64,000 nt of DNA, taken from Algoriphagus pacificus (GTDB lineage: Bacteria; Bacteroidota; Bacteroidia; Cytophagales; Cyclobacteriaceae). The notes under the pieces are model-generated. The model saw nothing but the letters and a program-made list of their open reading frames with translations. It was not told where the DNA came from and made no database searches. Shown here piece after piece: positions 1-7,783 of the stretch; positions within the stretch are counted from its first letter, which is position 1, and each line of letters opens with the position of its first letter. The translations under genes and the position numbers were made by a program. The stretch spans positions 124,001 through 188,000 of the forward strand of contig NZ_JAFKCU010000004.1 of the NCBI RefSeq assembly GCF_017254845.1, read 5' to 3'.

Positions 1-1
1 C

Positions 2-511
2 GATTTCAGAAATACGATTATCATCATGACTTCCAATATTGGAGTTAGAGATTTGAAAGACTTCGGAGCAGGAATCGGTTTTGCAAACAAAGCCAAGAAT
101 GACAATATGGATGATGTAGTAAAGTCAACCATTCAGTCTGCCTTGAAAAAAGCTTTCAGTCCTGAATTCTTAAATAGATTGGATGATGTAGTGGTGTTCA
201 ATTCTTTGACCAAAGAGCATCTCTTCAAAATCATCGATATCAGTCTAAATAAACTATTCTCAAGAATCACAGATTTGGGTTACCATATTGAGTTGACTGA
301 AAAGGCAAAGGAATTCTTAGCTGAAAAAGGATATGACCAACAGTATGGAGCAAGACCATTGAATAGAGCAATTCAGAAATATCTGGAAGACGCGATTGCA
401 GAAGAAATTTTGAAAGGGGACCTTTCAGAAGGCGATGTTATTACAGCGGATTATCCAGGTGAAGGATCGGAATTGACTATCACTGTAAAGAAGAAAGAAA
501 AAGCAGATTAA
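2..511 (+). CDS. clpC: ClpC/ClpB-type AAA+ ATPase, C-terminal part (partial)
   Basis: The reading frame is open from base 2 and ends at 511, so only the last ~169 residues are in the window. It starts inside the second AAA+ module with DFRNTIIIMTSNIG (sensor-1 region). FSPEFLNRLDDVVVF follows, with the arginine-finger region, then the C-terminal small domain with GARPLNRAIQKYLED (sensor-2 GAR). This is typical of Clp/Hsp100 unfoldases that feed ClpP or disaggregate proteins in the cytoplasm. The short tail after the small domain (VKKKEKAD) favours ClpC over ClpB, but the N-terminal domain and middle region that would settle this lie outside the window. A terminator follows closely, so this is the last gene of its transcript. 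Confidence 0.88.
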   Translation, partial: DFRNTIIIMTSNIGVRDLKDFGAGIGFANKAKNDNMDDVVKSTIQSALKKAFSPEFLNRLDDVVVFNSLTKEHLFKIIDISLNKLFSRITDLGYHIELTEKAKEFLAEKGYDQQYGARPLNRAIQKYLEDAIAEEILKGDLSEGDVITADYPGEGSELTITVKKKEKAD

Positions 512-531
512 GCTTTCTCATTATAAAAAAG

Positions 532-563
532 AAACCCCGGATATTGATATTCGGGGTTTTTCT
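532..563. terminator. Rho-independent terminator, bidirectional
   Basis: The arm AAACCCCGGATAT at 532-544 pairs with ATATTCGGGGTTT at 547-559 around a TG loop, with one G-T pair. A T-run follows on the plus strand and an A-run precedes it. It can end the clpC transcript and the convergent minus-strand gene that stops at 585. Confidence 0.85.
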
Positions 564-584
564 ATTTTATGTGAATCTGAAAAT

Positions 585-872
585 CTAAATCGAAAGAATA
601 AAGAATAGGAGTGATGCTCCTAAAACAACTACCATTTTTTGAGCCTTTTCTTTGTCTGGTTGAGGGATTTTCTTTTTTCTTAACACCAATACAGCCAAAC
701 TCAGAGCAACGAGTTGAAGAGCTAAACTCACACCGTTCAATGGACCCATCGGAGCTTGAACTATCAGAAATTTGGAATTGAATATCGAAAGTGTTCCCAG
801 AATTATTCCTGTGATTCCAAACAAGAAGGATCTTTGCAATAAAATGCCATTAGGCTGGTCAGTCCATTTCAT
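585..872 (-). CDS. Small integral membrane protein, unknown function
   Basis: A 95-residue protein with an ATG start at 872. Three hydrophobic stretches (about residues 14-36, 48-64 and 78-95) suggest two or three membrane passes, with a basic RKKKIPQPDKEKAQK loop between the second and third. No motif points to a function and I do not recognise the family. It is alone between the convergent clpC-like gene and the PolX-like gene transcribed the same way, 73 bases upstream. It ends at the shared terminator, which supports it being a real transcript end. Confidence 0.6.
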   Translation of the reverse strand: MKWTDQPNGILLQRSFLFGITGIILGTLSIFNSKFLIVQAPMGPLNGVSLALQLVALSLAVLVLRKKKIPQPDKEKAQKMVVVLGASLLFFILSI

Positions 873-945
873 AGAAGGTCATTAATTCAAGCCCGAAGAT
901 AGGGAAAGAATAGATAGGAGAGTTGGTTACATCAATAACTTAAAA

Positions 946-2655
946 TCAGACTAATTGAATTTGACTTTTTCGAGCTTTGAAATATTCCTCTATTTCATCC
1001 TTACTCAAGGCATTTAAAGTCATGTCTTTGGTCAATCCTCCCTTTCGCCCAACAAGTACTCCATATTTCATATCTGCATATCCGTCGATTTCATGCGCAT
1101 CAGGATTGATAGAAAGCTTCACTCCTTGGTCCATTGCATACCGAACCCATCTCCAATCTAAGTCCAATCTCCAAGGGTTTGCATTGATTTCTATGACAAC
1201 ATTGTTTTTTGCGCAAGCATCTATGATTGTTTTATAGTCGATTGGATAACCAGCTCTTCTCAAAAGTAGTCTACCAGTTGGGTGTCCTAAAATAGTGGTG
1301 TATGGATTTTCGATAGCAGTCAAAAGTCGGGTCGTGGCTTTTTTGATATCCATATTCAAAATAGAGTGCACAGAGGAAACGATAAAATCAAAACTTGCCA
1401 AGACTTCATCAGGATAGTCGAGACTTCCATCGGGCAGGATATCACTTTCTATTCCTTTGAAAATTTTGAAAGGCGCCATTTCTTGGTTCAATTGATTAAT
1501 CTCCTCATGTTGTTTGATGATCCTTTCCACTTCCAGTCCACCTGCATAAAAGGCAGTTCTGCTATGATCGGAAATGCCGAGGTACTGATATCCAGCATCT
1601 CTGCAAAACTCAGCCATTTGTCTGAGGCTATGCTTTCCATCGCTATAAGTTGAGTGATTATGCAGAATTCCTTTTAAGTCCTGATCCTGAAGTAGCTGAG
1701 GGATTTTATTTTCTTTTGCTAAAGCAACTTCTCCAAAGCCTTCTCTCATTTCTGAAGGAATAAACTGAAGGTTATTTAAACTGAAGAACTCCTCTTCTGA
1801 AGCATAATTTTTTTGGTTGAGCTTATCTCCAATTGTCTCTTTCTCATCCACCATTTCTGCCAAGTGTGAAGGAGCGGCAACTAGCATGAGTTTTTTCCAG
1901 ATGAACTCTTTCTTTGTGCAAAAGTGAATGGTTATCTGAAGTTCAATTTCTTTGACTTTACCTCTCCAAGCAAAGGGGCCTGAAGCGCTCATATCCCATT
2001 CAATCTCTTTCCATTGTTTCAGTTTTTCTTTCCCTCCAAAAAGTGATTCTAAACCAATCAGCCATTCTGCCTCTGAGATGATTTCCATTTTTCTGGCATA
2101 GTCTCCGACCAAAGCAATTTCTGCTGTTGGGTAAATTTGTTTCAAGGTTTGATCAAAAGTCTCGATCTGTTCTTCGATGTCTGCATAAAGCCATTTTCCG
2201 GCATTTGAAGCCGTAAATTCCAGGTTTTGGATGATCGTTTCTTGGGTTTTTTCTCCAAATCCTTTTGTCTTGGCAACTTTCCCGGATTGGCAGGCTTCCA
2301 TCAATTCATGAGTACTTGTGATTCCCAGTTCCTCCCAGAGCACTTTCACTTTTTTAGGACCGAGACCCTTTATCTGAAGGATTTCCAAGACGCCAGTGGG
2401 AGTTTTTTCTAAAAGTTCATCCAACACGGGAAAGCTTTCGGTTTTTTTGATTTCCAGGATAGCCTCGAAAATACTTTTTCCAACTCCAGGGATTTTTTGG
2501 AGTTCAGCGTCCCCAACTTCCATTAAATCCTGATCTCCTCTTTCCAAAGAATTTAAAGCACTTTGATAGCTTCTGATTTTAAATGGATTCTCCTCATGCA
2601 ATTCCATGAGCTGAATTGTCAATTTTAATTTCTTCAGGATAGTCTTGTGGTCCAA
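946..2655 (-). CDS. polX: PolX-like helix-hairpin-helix / PHP-domain protein, polymerase site degenerate
   Basis: A 569-residue protein with bacterial PolX architecture. It has an N-terminal 8-kDa-like region (ENPFKIRSY at 22-30), HhH motifs (IPGVGK 55-60, IKGLGPKK 95-102, TKGFGEK 130-136), a polymerase-beta-like palm/thumb (~155-300) and a C-terminal PHP domain. PHP metal ligands are present: HNHSTYSDG at 332-340, SDHS at 362-365, then GHP and NPDAHE. The family does gap-filling synthesis and 3'-5' exonuclease/AP endonuclease repair. Here the palm motif normally reading GSxRR...DxD is GDYARKMEIISEAEW (184-198), with no DxD pair, so polymerase activity is doubtful while PHP nuclease chemistry looks intact. 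The start is a TTG at 2655; the first in-frame ATG (residue 17) would remove the conserved first helix, so I prefer TTG. Confidence 0.88.
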   Translation of the reverse strand: MDHKTILKKLKLTIQLMELHEENPFKIRSYQSALNSLERGDQDLMEVGDAELQKIPGVGKSIFEAILEIKKTESFPVLDELLEKTPTGVLEILQIKGLGPKKVKVLWEELGITSTHELMEACQSGKVAKTKGFGEKTQETIIQNLEFTASNAGKWLYADIEEQIETFDQTLKQIYPTAEIALVGDYARKMEIISEAEWLIGLESLFGGKEKLKQWKEIEWDMSASGPFAWRGKVKEIELQITIHFCTKKEFIWKKLMLVAAPSHLAEMVDEKETIGDKLNQKNYASEEEFFSLNNLQFIPSEMREGFGEVALAKENKIPQLLQDQDLKGILHNHSTYSDGKHSLRQMAEFCRDAGYQYLGISDHSRTAFYAGGLEVERIIKQHEEINQLNQEMAPFKIFKGIESDILPDGSLDYPDEVLASFDFIVSSVHSILNMDIKKATTRLLTAIENPYTTILGHPTGRLLLRRAGYPIDYKTIIDACAKNNVVIEINANPWRLDLDWRWVRYAMDQGVKLSINPDAHEIDGYADMKYGVLVGRKGGLTKDMTLNALSKDEIEEYFKARKSQIQLV

Positions 2656-2756
2656 AATGTTTTCTTTGAGTTGTGAATAGAGATAATTGTCTTGAAATAT
2701 AGTTTCAATTTAAAACTTGAAACCTTAACTTAAAATTGAAATTTAATTCTGAAGAA

Positions 2757-3155
2757 ATGAATTATTGGATGGTTAAATCTGAGCCCAGTTCTTATTCCTG
2801 GGAGGATTTTGTAGCTAAAAAAGAAGATGTCTGGGATGGGGTGAGAAATTATCAGGCACGTAATTTTCTGAGAGCGATGCAATTAGGGGATTTGGTACTT
2901 TTTTATCACAGCGGAAAGGACAAAGCCGTAGTAGGAATAGCTGAAGTTTCTGAAGAAAATTTCCCCGATCCAAAAGACAAGGATTGGTTGGCAGTTAAAT
3001 TAAAAGTAAACAGCACATTGAAAAATCCCGTTTCCTTACAAGCAATCAAATCAGAAGATGCCTTATCTGACATGTTGATGTTGAGACAATCCAGACTTTC
3101 TGTGATGTCTTTGGAAAAAGCTGAATTTGAGCTGATTTTAAAAATGGGATCATGA
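2757..3155 (+). CDS. EVE domain protein (thymocyte nuclear protein 1 family)
   Basis: A 132-residue single EVE domain protein (PUA/YTH-like fold). Diagnostic parts are MNYWMVKSEPSSYSWEDF at the start, WDGVRNYQARNFLR near residue 35 and GDLVLFYHSG near 50. EVE domains bind modified bases in DNA or RNA in the cytoplasm; the exact ligand here is unknown. An upstream in-frame TTG at 2736 exists, but the ATG at 2757 directly precedes the conserved MNYW block and follows a GAAGAA purine stretch, so I use it. The stop codon overlaps the ATG of the next gene by four bases, indicating translational coupling to a secreted protein. Confidence 0.88.
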   Translation: MNYWMVKSEPSSYSWEDFVAKKEDVWDGVRNYQARNFLRAMQLGDLVLFYHSGKDKAVVGIAEVSEENFPDPKDKDWLAVKLKVNSTLKNPVSLQAIKSEDALSDMLMLRQSRLSVMSLEKAEFELILKMGS

Positions 3156-4774
3156 AAATCATACTCACTAGTTTCTTTTTATTCTTTCTTCACATCACTC
3201 TTTTTGCTCAGGTGAAATTCATTGAGCGATTTGAGGTGCCTTCAAACATGTATGATCCTAATTTTGAGATCGCTCGTACCGATGATGGCATTGTCTCATT
3301 CCGAACAGTTCCGGAAAAAGGCTTGAATTTCAGAAGGAAGCTTCAGTTTTTTTTAAATAATACAGATTTAGATTCTACCACTTTAATAGAATTCCCCGTC
3401 AAAGAGGGTTTTGATATTTTAGGCTATGATGTGGATAAGAATTTTCTCTATCTGCTTTTTCAAAAAGGCTCTTCATTTAACTCCGAAAAGTATATTTTCA
3501 GAATAGATCTGGAGGATAACCTAGGGATTGAATTCGATGCCAGTAATTTATTGGATATGGAGCTAATTGAATATCTGGTATTGGAAGAAAAGGCAATTTT
3601 TTTAGGTAGTTCAGATGGCAACCCAGTTTTGCAGATTTTGAATCTGAAAGACAAATCCGTTCAAACCGTACAGGGAATTTATAACCCGGATACCCAAGTA
3701 CTTCAACTGCGAAAAGTACCTGATCTCAAAGAAGTAGAGATGGTAATTAGTAGGAAGATTCAGAACAGAAGGAGAGAGATCTTGATAAACACCTATGACC
3801 TGGAAGGCAACTTGATGCGGGAGGTGAAAGTAGATCAGTTTGGTGACCAAGGTCAGGAGATATTGGATGGTTTGCTTTTGCCTATGAATAATTATCAGCA
3901 GGCCATGATAGGTTCATTTGGAATTGATCGAAGAGATGAGTACCAAGGTATGTACATCATGGATATCAATGAGTTTGGCGAATACGATTTCAAGATGTAT
4001 ACACTTGAGGACTTCCCTAACTTCTATAATTATCTGGAAGAAAAAGCAAAGGGTAAAAAAGATGCTGAAATACAGAAAGCAATAGAAAAAGACCGTGATC
4101 TGACCATTAATAACATCTATGCAATTAGAAATGTGGTCACCACGGAGGATTCATATTATGTTTATTTTGATCACTTCAATATTGTCAATTCCCGAGGCAG
4201 TACCAGACCTGGGTTGTATTCCCCTTCCAGTGCCTATCGATACGATAGACTGACCAGAATGGGCTATACGCCTTATTTTGCAGATCCTTTTTACCAGAGT
4301 ACCCTTCCAAATGGAAGTACATTTCAGATCACTACCGAATTCCGATACATTTCAGCACATTTTGCCAAAGTTGCCAAAGCTGGCAATGTGATCTGGGATA
4401 ATGCCAGCACTTACGATAACATGTCAACAGAGTATCCTGAGCCATTTGGAGAAGTGGCAGTTGTTGGGGATGATTTATATCATTTGTTCGTGGAGGATCT
4501 GGATATCGTAGCAAGTTTTTTCAGAAACGGAGAAAAAGTCTTTGAAAATCAGCATTTTGAATTGGAATTGACTGAGGAAAATGAGCGAATAAGAGATACA
4601 GACATGGAAAGTCTACGACTGGTTCATTGGTATGATCGTTATTTTTTACTCAGTGGAAATCAGAGTGTTCGCTATCAAGATGCCAGTGGAAAGGAGCAAA
4701 CCAGGGAAGTCTTTTTTATCAGTAAAATTCTTGTGGATGGAGATTTGTACCAGCCTGAAGAGACTCTAGACTAG
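3152..4774 (+). CDS. Secreted or periplasmic protein, unknown function
   Basis: A 540-residue protein with a clear signal peptide: MKIILTSFFLFFLHITLFAQ, cleavage likely after Ala-Gln or nearby. The mature part is acidic, rich in aromatic residues and strand-like throughout (EKYIFRIDLEDN, VLQILNLKD and similar), which resembles a beta-propeller; this is inference from composition. I recognise no catalytic motif and no C-terminal T9SS sorting domain. It is translationally coupled to the EVE gene (ATGA overlap) and lies 34 bases before pyrR, so it may be co-transcribed with the pyrimidine genes, although the functions have no obvious link. Confidence 0.75.
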   Translation: MKIILTSFFLFFLHITLFAQVKFIERFEVPSNMYDPNFEIARTDDGIVSFRTVPEKGLNFRRKLQFFLNNTDLDSTTLIEFPVKEGFDILGYDVDKNFLYLLFQKGSSFNSEKYIFRIDLEDNLGIEFDASNLLDMELIEYLVLEEKAIFLGSSDGNPVLQILNLKDKSVQTVQGIYNPDTQVLQLRKVPDLKEVEMVISRKIQNRRREILINTYDLEGNLMREVKVDQFGDQGQEILDGLLLPMNNYQQAMIGSFGIDRRDEYQGMYIMDINEFGEYDFKMYTLEDFPNFYNYLEEKAKGKKDAEIQKAIEKDRDLTINNIYAIRNVVTTEDSYYVYFDHFNIVNSRGSTRPGLYSPSSAYRYDRLTRMGYTPYFADPFYQSTLPNGSTFQITTEFRYISAHFAKVAKAGNVIWDNASTYDNMSTEYPEPFGEVAVVGDDLYHLFVEDLDIVASFFRNGEKVFENQHFELELTEENERIRDTDMESLRLVHWYDRYFLLSGNQSVRYQDASGKEQTREVFFISKILVDGDLYQPEETLD

Positions 4775-4808
4775 AAATTCTTTCTATATTTACCTCCAAA
4801 TCCAACCC

Positions 4809-5357
4809 ATGCAAAAAAGGCTAGTCTTAGACGAAGAACAGATTGCAATCACCCTCAGGAGATTCTGTCACCAACTCATCGAAAATCACGATGATTTCGA
4901 GAATACAGTCCTTTTAGGATTGCAACCTAGAGGTACCTTGTTGGTTGATAAAATTGTTGCCCTTCTTAAAGAAATCTCAGGTGTGACAGTACCTTCCGGG
5001 TATTTAGACGCCACTTTTCACAGAGATGATTTCAGAAGAAGAGATCTCCCTTTAAAGGCTAATGAAACCAAAATCAATTTCCTTGTAGAAGGAAAGAAGG
5101 TGATTCTAATTGACGATGTGCTTTATAAAGGAAGGTCAGTAAGAGCAGCAATGGATGCGATGATCGCATTTGGCAGACCTCAAAAAGTAGAATTGATGGT
5201 GCTCGTGGATAGAAAACTTACCAGAGATTACCCAATCATGCCTGACTATTTTGGAGTTCGGATCAATACCTTGGAAAGCCAGTATGTGATCGTAGAATGG
5301 AAGGAACAAGGGCATGAAAAAGATTCAATTTGGATCACAGAGAAAGATAAAAGTTAA
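4809..5357 (+). CDS. pyrR: PyrR: pyrimidine operon regulator / uracil phosphoribosyltransferase
   Basis: A 182-residue type I phosphoribosyltransferase. The PRPP loop VILIDDVLYKGRSVRAAM lies at about residues 97-114, and LLGLQPRGTLL near 35 and LVDRKLTRDYP near 138 match PyrR. In Gram-positive bacteria PyrR binds anti-antiterminator RNA in pyr leaders in response to UMP, and has weak uracil phosphoribosyltransferase activity. I see no obvious PyrR-binding leader in the 34 bases upstream or the 2 bases before pyrB, so whether it regulates RNA here is unknown. It is immediately followed by pyrB, two bases apart, as expected for a pyrimidine operon. Confidence 0.93.
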   Translation: MQKRLVLDEEQIAITLRRFCHQLIENHDDFENTVLLGLQPRGTLLVDKIVALLKEISGVTVPSGYLDATFHRDDFRRRDLPLKANETKINFLVEGKKVILIDDVLYKGRSVRAAMDAMIAFGRPQKVELMVLVDRKLTRDYPIMPDYFGVRINTLESQYVIVEWKEQGHEKDSIWITEKDKS

Positions 5358-5359
5358 TC

Positions 5360-6286
5360 ATGTCTCAACTCAGCACCAGACATCTGTTAGGAATCAAAAA
5401 CATCACTCAGGAGGATGTGGAATTGATTTTACAGACAGCAGCAAATTTCAAAGAAGTAATCAACAGGCCTATTAAGAAAGTCCCTTCTCTCAGGGATATC
5501 ACGATAGCAAATATCTTTTTTGAAAACTCTACCAGGACTAGACTTTCCTTCGAATTAGCAGAAAAAAGACTGTCTGCGGATGTTGTCAATTTCTCTTCCA
5601 GTAATTCTTCAGTGAAAAAGGGAGAAACTCTGGTCGATACAGTAAATAATATTTTGTCTATGAAAGTGGATATGGTGGTCATGAGACATTCCAGTCCGGG
5701 AGCACCACATTTTTTGAGCAGAAATGTAAAAGCCAATATCGTTAATGCCGGAGACGGAACGCATGAGCACCCAACTCAAGCGCTTTTAGATGCTTTTTCT
5801 ATCCAAGAGAAATTGGGAGATGTAGCTGGGAAAAAAGTAGCAATCATCGGTGATATCCTACATTCTAGAGTTGCTTTATCCAATATTTTCTGTCTTCAGA
5901 AACTTGGCGCAGAAGTAATGGTTTGCGGTCCAATCACTTTGCTTCCGAAGCATATTGAGAGTTTGGGAGTGAAAGTGGAACTCGATGTCAGAAAAGCACT
6001 TCAGTGGTGTGATGTAGCGAATGTGCTTCGAATCCAATTGGAACGCCAACAGATTAAATATTTCCCTAGTCTAAGAGAGTACTCCCTTTATTATGGCATC
6101 AACCGAAAAATGCTAGAGGAATTGGATAAAGAAATTGTAATCATGCACCCTGGACCGATCAATAGAGGGGTGGAATTGAGTTCGGATGTAGCCGATTCCG
6201 AGCACGCTATCATTTTGGAACAGGTTCAAAATGGAGTGGCGGTGAGGATGGCTGTACTCTACTTACTGGCAGGAGCCAAAGGATAA
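5360..6286 (+). CDS. pyrB: Aspartate carbamoyltransferase catalytic subunit
   Basis: A 308-residue cytoplasmic enzyme, the usual size for PyrB, condensing carbamoyl phosphate and aspartate in the first committed step of pyrimidine synthesis. The carbamoyl-phosphate signature FENSTRTRLSFE lies at 54-65 (STRTR 57-61), HPTQALLD at 137-144, and HPGPINRGVE near the C-terminus supplies the aspartate-side loop. No pyrI regulatory subunit is adjacent, consistent with the PyrR-associated class of trimeric PyrB. It starts two bases after the pyrR stop and ends at a strong terminator that overlaps its stop codon. Confidence 0.96.
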   Translation: MSQLSTRHLLGIKNITQEDVELILQTAANFKEVINRPIKKVPSLRDITIANIFFENSTRTRLSFELAEKRLSADVVNFSSSNSSVKKGETLVDTVNNILSMKVDMVVMRHSSPGAPHFLSRNVKANIVNAGDGTHEHPTQALLDAFSIQEKLGDVAGKKVAIIGDILHSRVALSNIFCLQKLGAEVMVCGPITLLPKHIESLGVKVELDVRKALQWCDVANVLRIQLERQQIKYFPSLREYSLYYGINRKMLEELDKEIVIMHPGPINRGVELSSDVADSEHAIILEQVQNGVAVRMAVLYLLAGAKG

Positions 6287-6328
6287 AAAAGAAGGGGATT
6301 CAATGATTTTGAATCCCCTTCTTTTTTA
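6285..6328. terminator. Rho-independent terminator after pyrB
   Basis: A long perfect stem: AAAAAAGAAGGGGATTCAA at the pyrB stop pairs with TTGAATCCCCTTCTTTTTT around a short TGATT-type loop. There is a T-run on the plus strand and, read in reverse, on the minus strand. It also serves the convergent outer-membrane gene whose stop is at 6338. Confidence 0.92.
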
Positions 6329-6337
6329 GATTGAATT

Positions 6338-6958
6338 TTAGAAGCCTCCTATACCTCTCCATCTTCCTCCTCCGACATAAAATCCGAGAGTGAATCCAAA
6401 GTATTGATTGATAGCTTCCCCGATGACTTCTCCAGATGCATTTTGAAGGTTGCTTGTAGGAACAAAGTTATATTCTGCACCCATTCTGAATTTCCCTAAT
6501 TCAACTCCAGCTCTTACCATTGGTGCCCATTTGAAATCTGCTTCCAAATCACCGATGTTATCTGGAGTATCAAAGTCAGTGCTGTTGATTTCGATACTGC
6601 TTAATGCAAAATAGCCAAAGCCAGCTCCAATGTAGGGAGCAACATTGCTTCCACCATTGTTGAAATAGTAATCCATAGTACCAGTCACGGAAATGTTACC
6701 GGAGATTTCTCCTTCGTAATCATCATTGATGTTATAATATGTGACGTCTTTTGCCAAAGCTGCCACTCCAAAACGGATCCCAACATTGAGGTTGTTTTTG
6801 AGGTTTACTTTTGGTTCTAAATTCACCAAAGCTCCAATTCCGCCACCTTTGGGAATTGCAGGACCTACATCCATCCCCATCCTAAATCTCCCTGCATGCT
6901 GGGCATTTGAAAAATTGCAAATGGCGAAGAATGAAATGATTGCTAGAAATTTCTTCAT
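6338..6958 (-). CDS. Outer-membrane beta-barrel protein (OmpA-like porin family)
   Basis: A 206-residue protein with a signal peptide (MKKFLAIISFFAICNFSNAQ). It is followed by alternating amphipathic strands with many Gly and aromatic residues (YIGAGFGYFAL, VRAGVELGKFRMGAEYNF, FGFTLGFYVGGG), typical of 8-stranded small barrels of Bacteroidota. The C-terminus is Gly-rich (GGRWRGIGGF) rather than ending in the usual aromatic-terminal strand alone. The function is probably structural or unknown. It is transcribed alone, ends at the terminator shared with pyrB and diverges from the ABC genes. Confidence 0.8.
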   Translation of the reverse strand: MKKFLAIISFFAICNFSNAQHAGRFRMGMDVGPAIPKGGGIGALVNLEPKVNLKNNLNVGIRFGVAALAKDVTYYNINDDYEGEISGNISVTGTMDYYFNNGGSNVAPYIGAGFGYFALSSIEINSTDFDTPDNIGDLEADFKWAPMVRAGVELGKFRMGAEYNFVPTSNLQNASGEVIGEAINQYFGFTLGFYVGGGRWRGIGGF

Positions 6959-7066
6959 AAAATAGTGTTGAGTGTATAAAATTGATGGGATGCGATTAAC
7001 AAAAAAGATTCCAAAATTTAGAAACCTAATCTTATAGACTGTAGTTTTAAGGTCAAATTCATTTTT

Positions 7067-7783
7067 ATGCTAGTCGTTAATAATCTGGTCAAGAAATATG
7101 GAAAGCAAAATGCTGTCGATGATATTTCTTTTGAGCTTCAAGGTGGAGAGGTAGTTGGTCTTTTAGGCCCAAATGGAGCAGGGAAAAGTACAACCATGAA
7201 ATGCATCGTTGGATTATTGCGAAAAACTTCCGGTGAAATCACAATCGGAGGCTATGATCATCTCTCTGTGGAGGCAAAAAAGCTTTTCAGCTATATACCT
7301 GAAACTCCATATGTCTATGATTTGCTGACAGTGAAAGAGCACTTTCAGTTTATTGGTCAGGCATATGACGTGAAAAACTGGAAAGAAAAAGGGGATGAGT
7401 TGATGGAGCTTTTCGAACTGGATGATAAAAAGGATAAGTTGGGCAGAGATCTTTCCAAAGGAATGCGTCAAAAGGTATCCATTTGCTGTGCTTTGATTCC
7501 TGATCCCCAAGTTTTGTTTTTTGACGAACCTATGATTGGATTGGATCCAAAAGCCATCAAAAACACCAGACAGATTTTTAGAAAATTGAAAGAAGCTGGA
7601 AAGACAATTTTGGTTAGCACCCACCTGATAGATAGTGTGGAAAATATTGCAGACCGAATTATGATCTTGAAGAGCGGAAAAATTCTCGGCAATGATTCAA
7701 TTGCCAATTTGAAACAACAATTTGTGCAGGAGGAAGGGACTTCCTTGGAAGACTTGTTCTTAGAACTTACCAAAGATGAATGA
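7067..7783 (+). CDS. ABC transporter ATP-binding protein (exporter type)
   Basis: A 238-residue ABC ATPase. Walker A is GPNGAGKST (34-42), the signature LSKGMRQKV, Walker B VLFFDEPMIGLDP and the switch His within LVSTHLIDS. The early position of Walker A, the MRQKV-type signature and the short C-terminal extension fit the CcmA/NatA class of multi-subunit exporters. Its 3' end overlaps the permease gene by 8 bases, so the two are translated as a unit. The substrate cannot be read from the sequence. Confidence 0.92.
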   Translation: MLVVNNLVKKYGKQNAVDDISFELQGGEVVGLLGPNGAGKSTTMKCIVGLLRKTSGEITIGGYDHLSVEAKKLFSYIPETPYVYDLLTVKEHFQFIGQAYDVKNWKEKGDELMELFELDDKKDKLGRDLSKGMRQKVSICCALIPDPQVLFFDEPMIGLDPKAIKNTRQIFRKLKEAGKTILVSTHLIDSVENIADRIMILKSGKILGNDSIANLKQQFVQEEGTSLEDLFLELTKDE

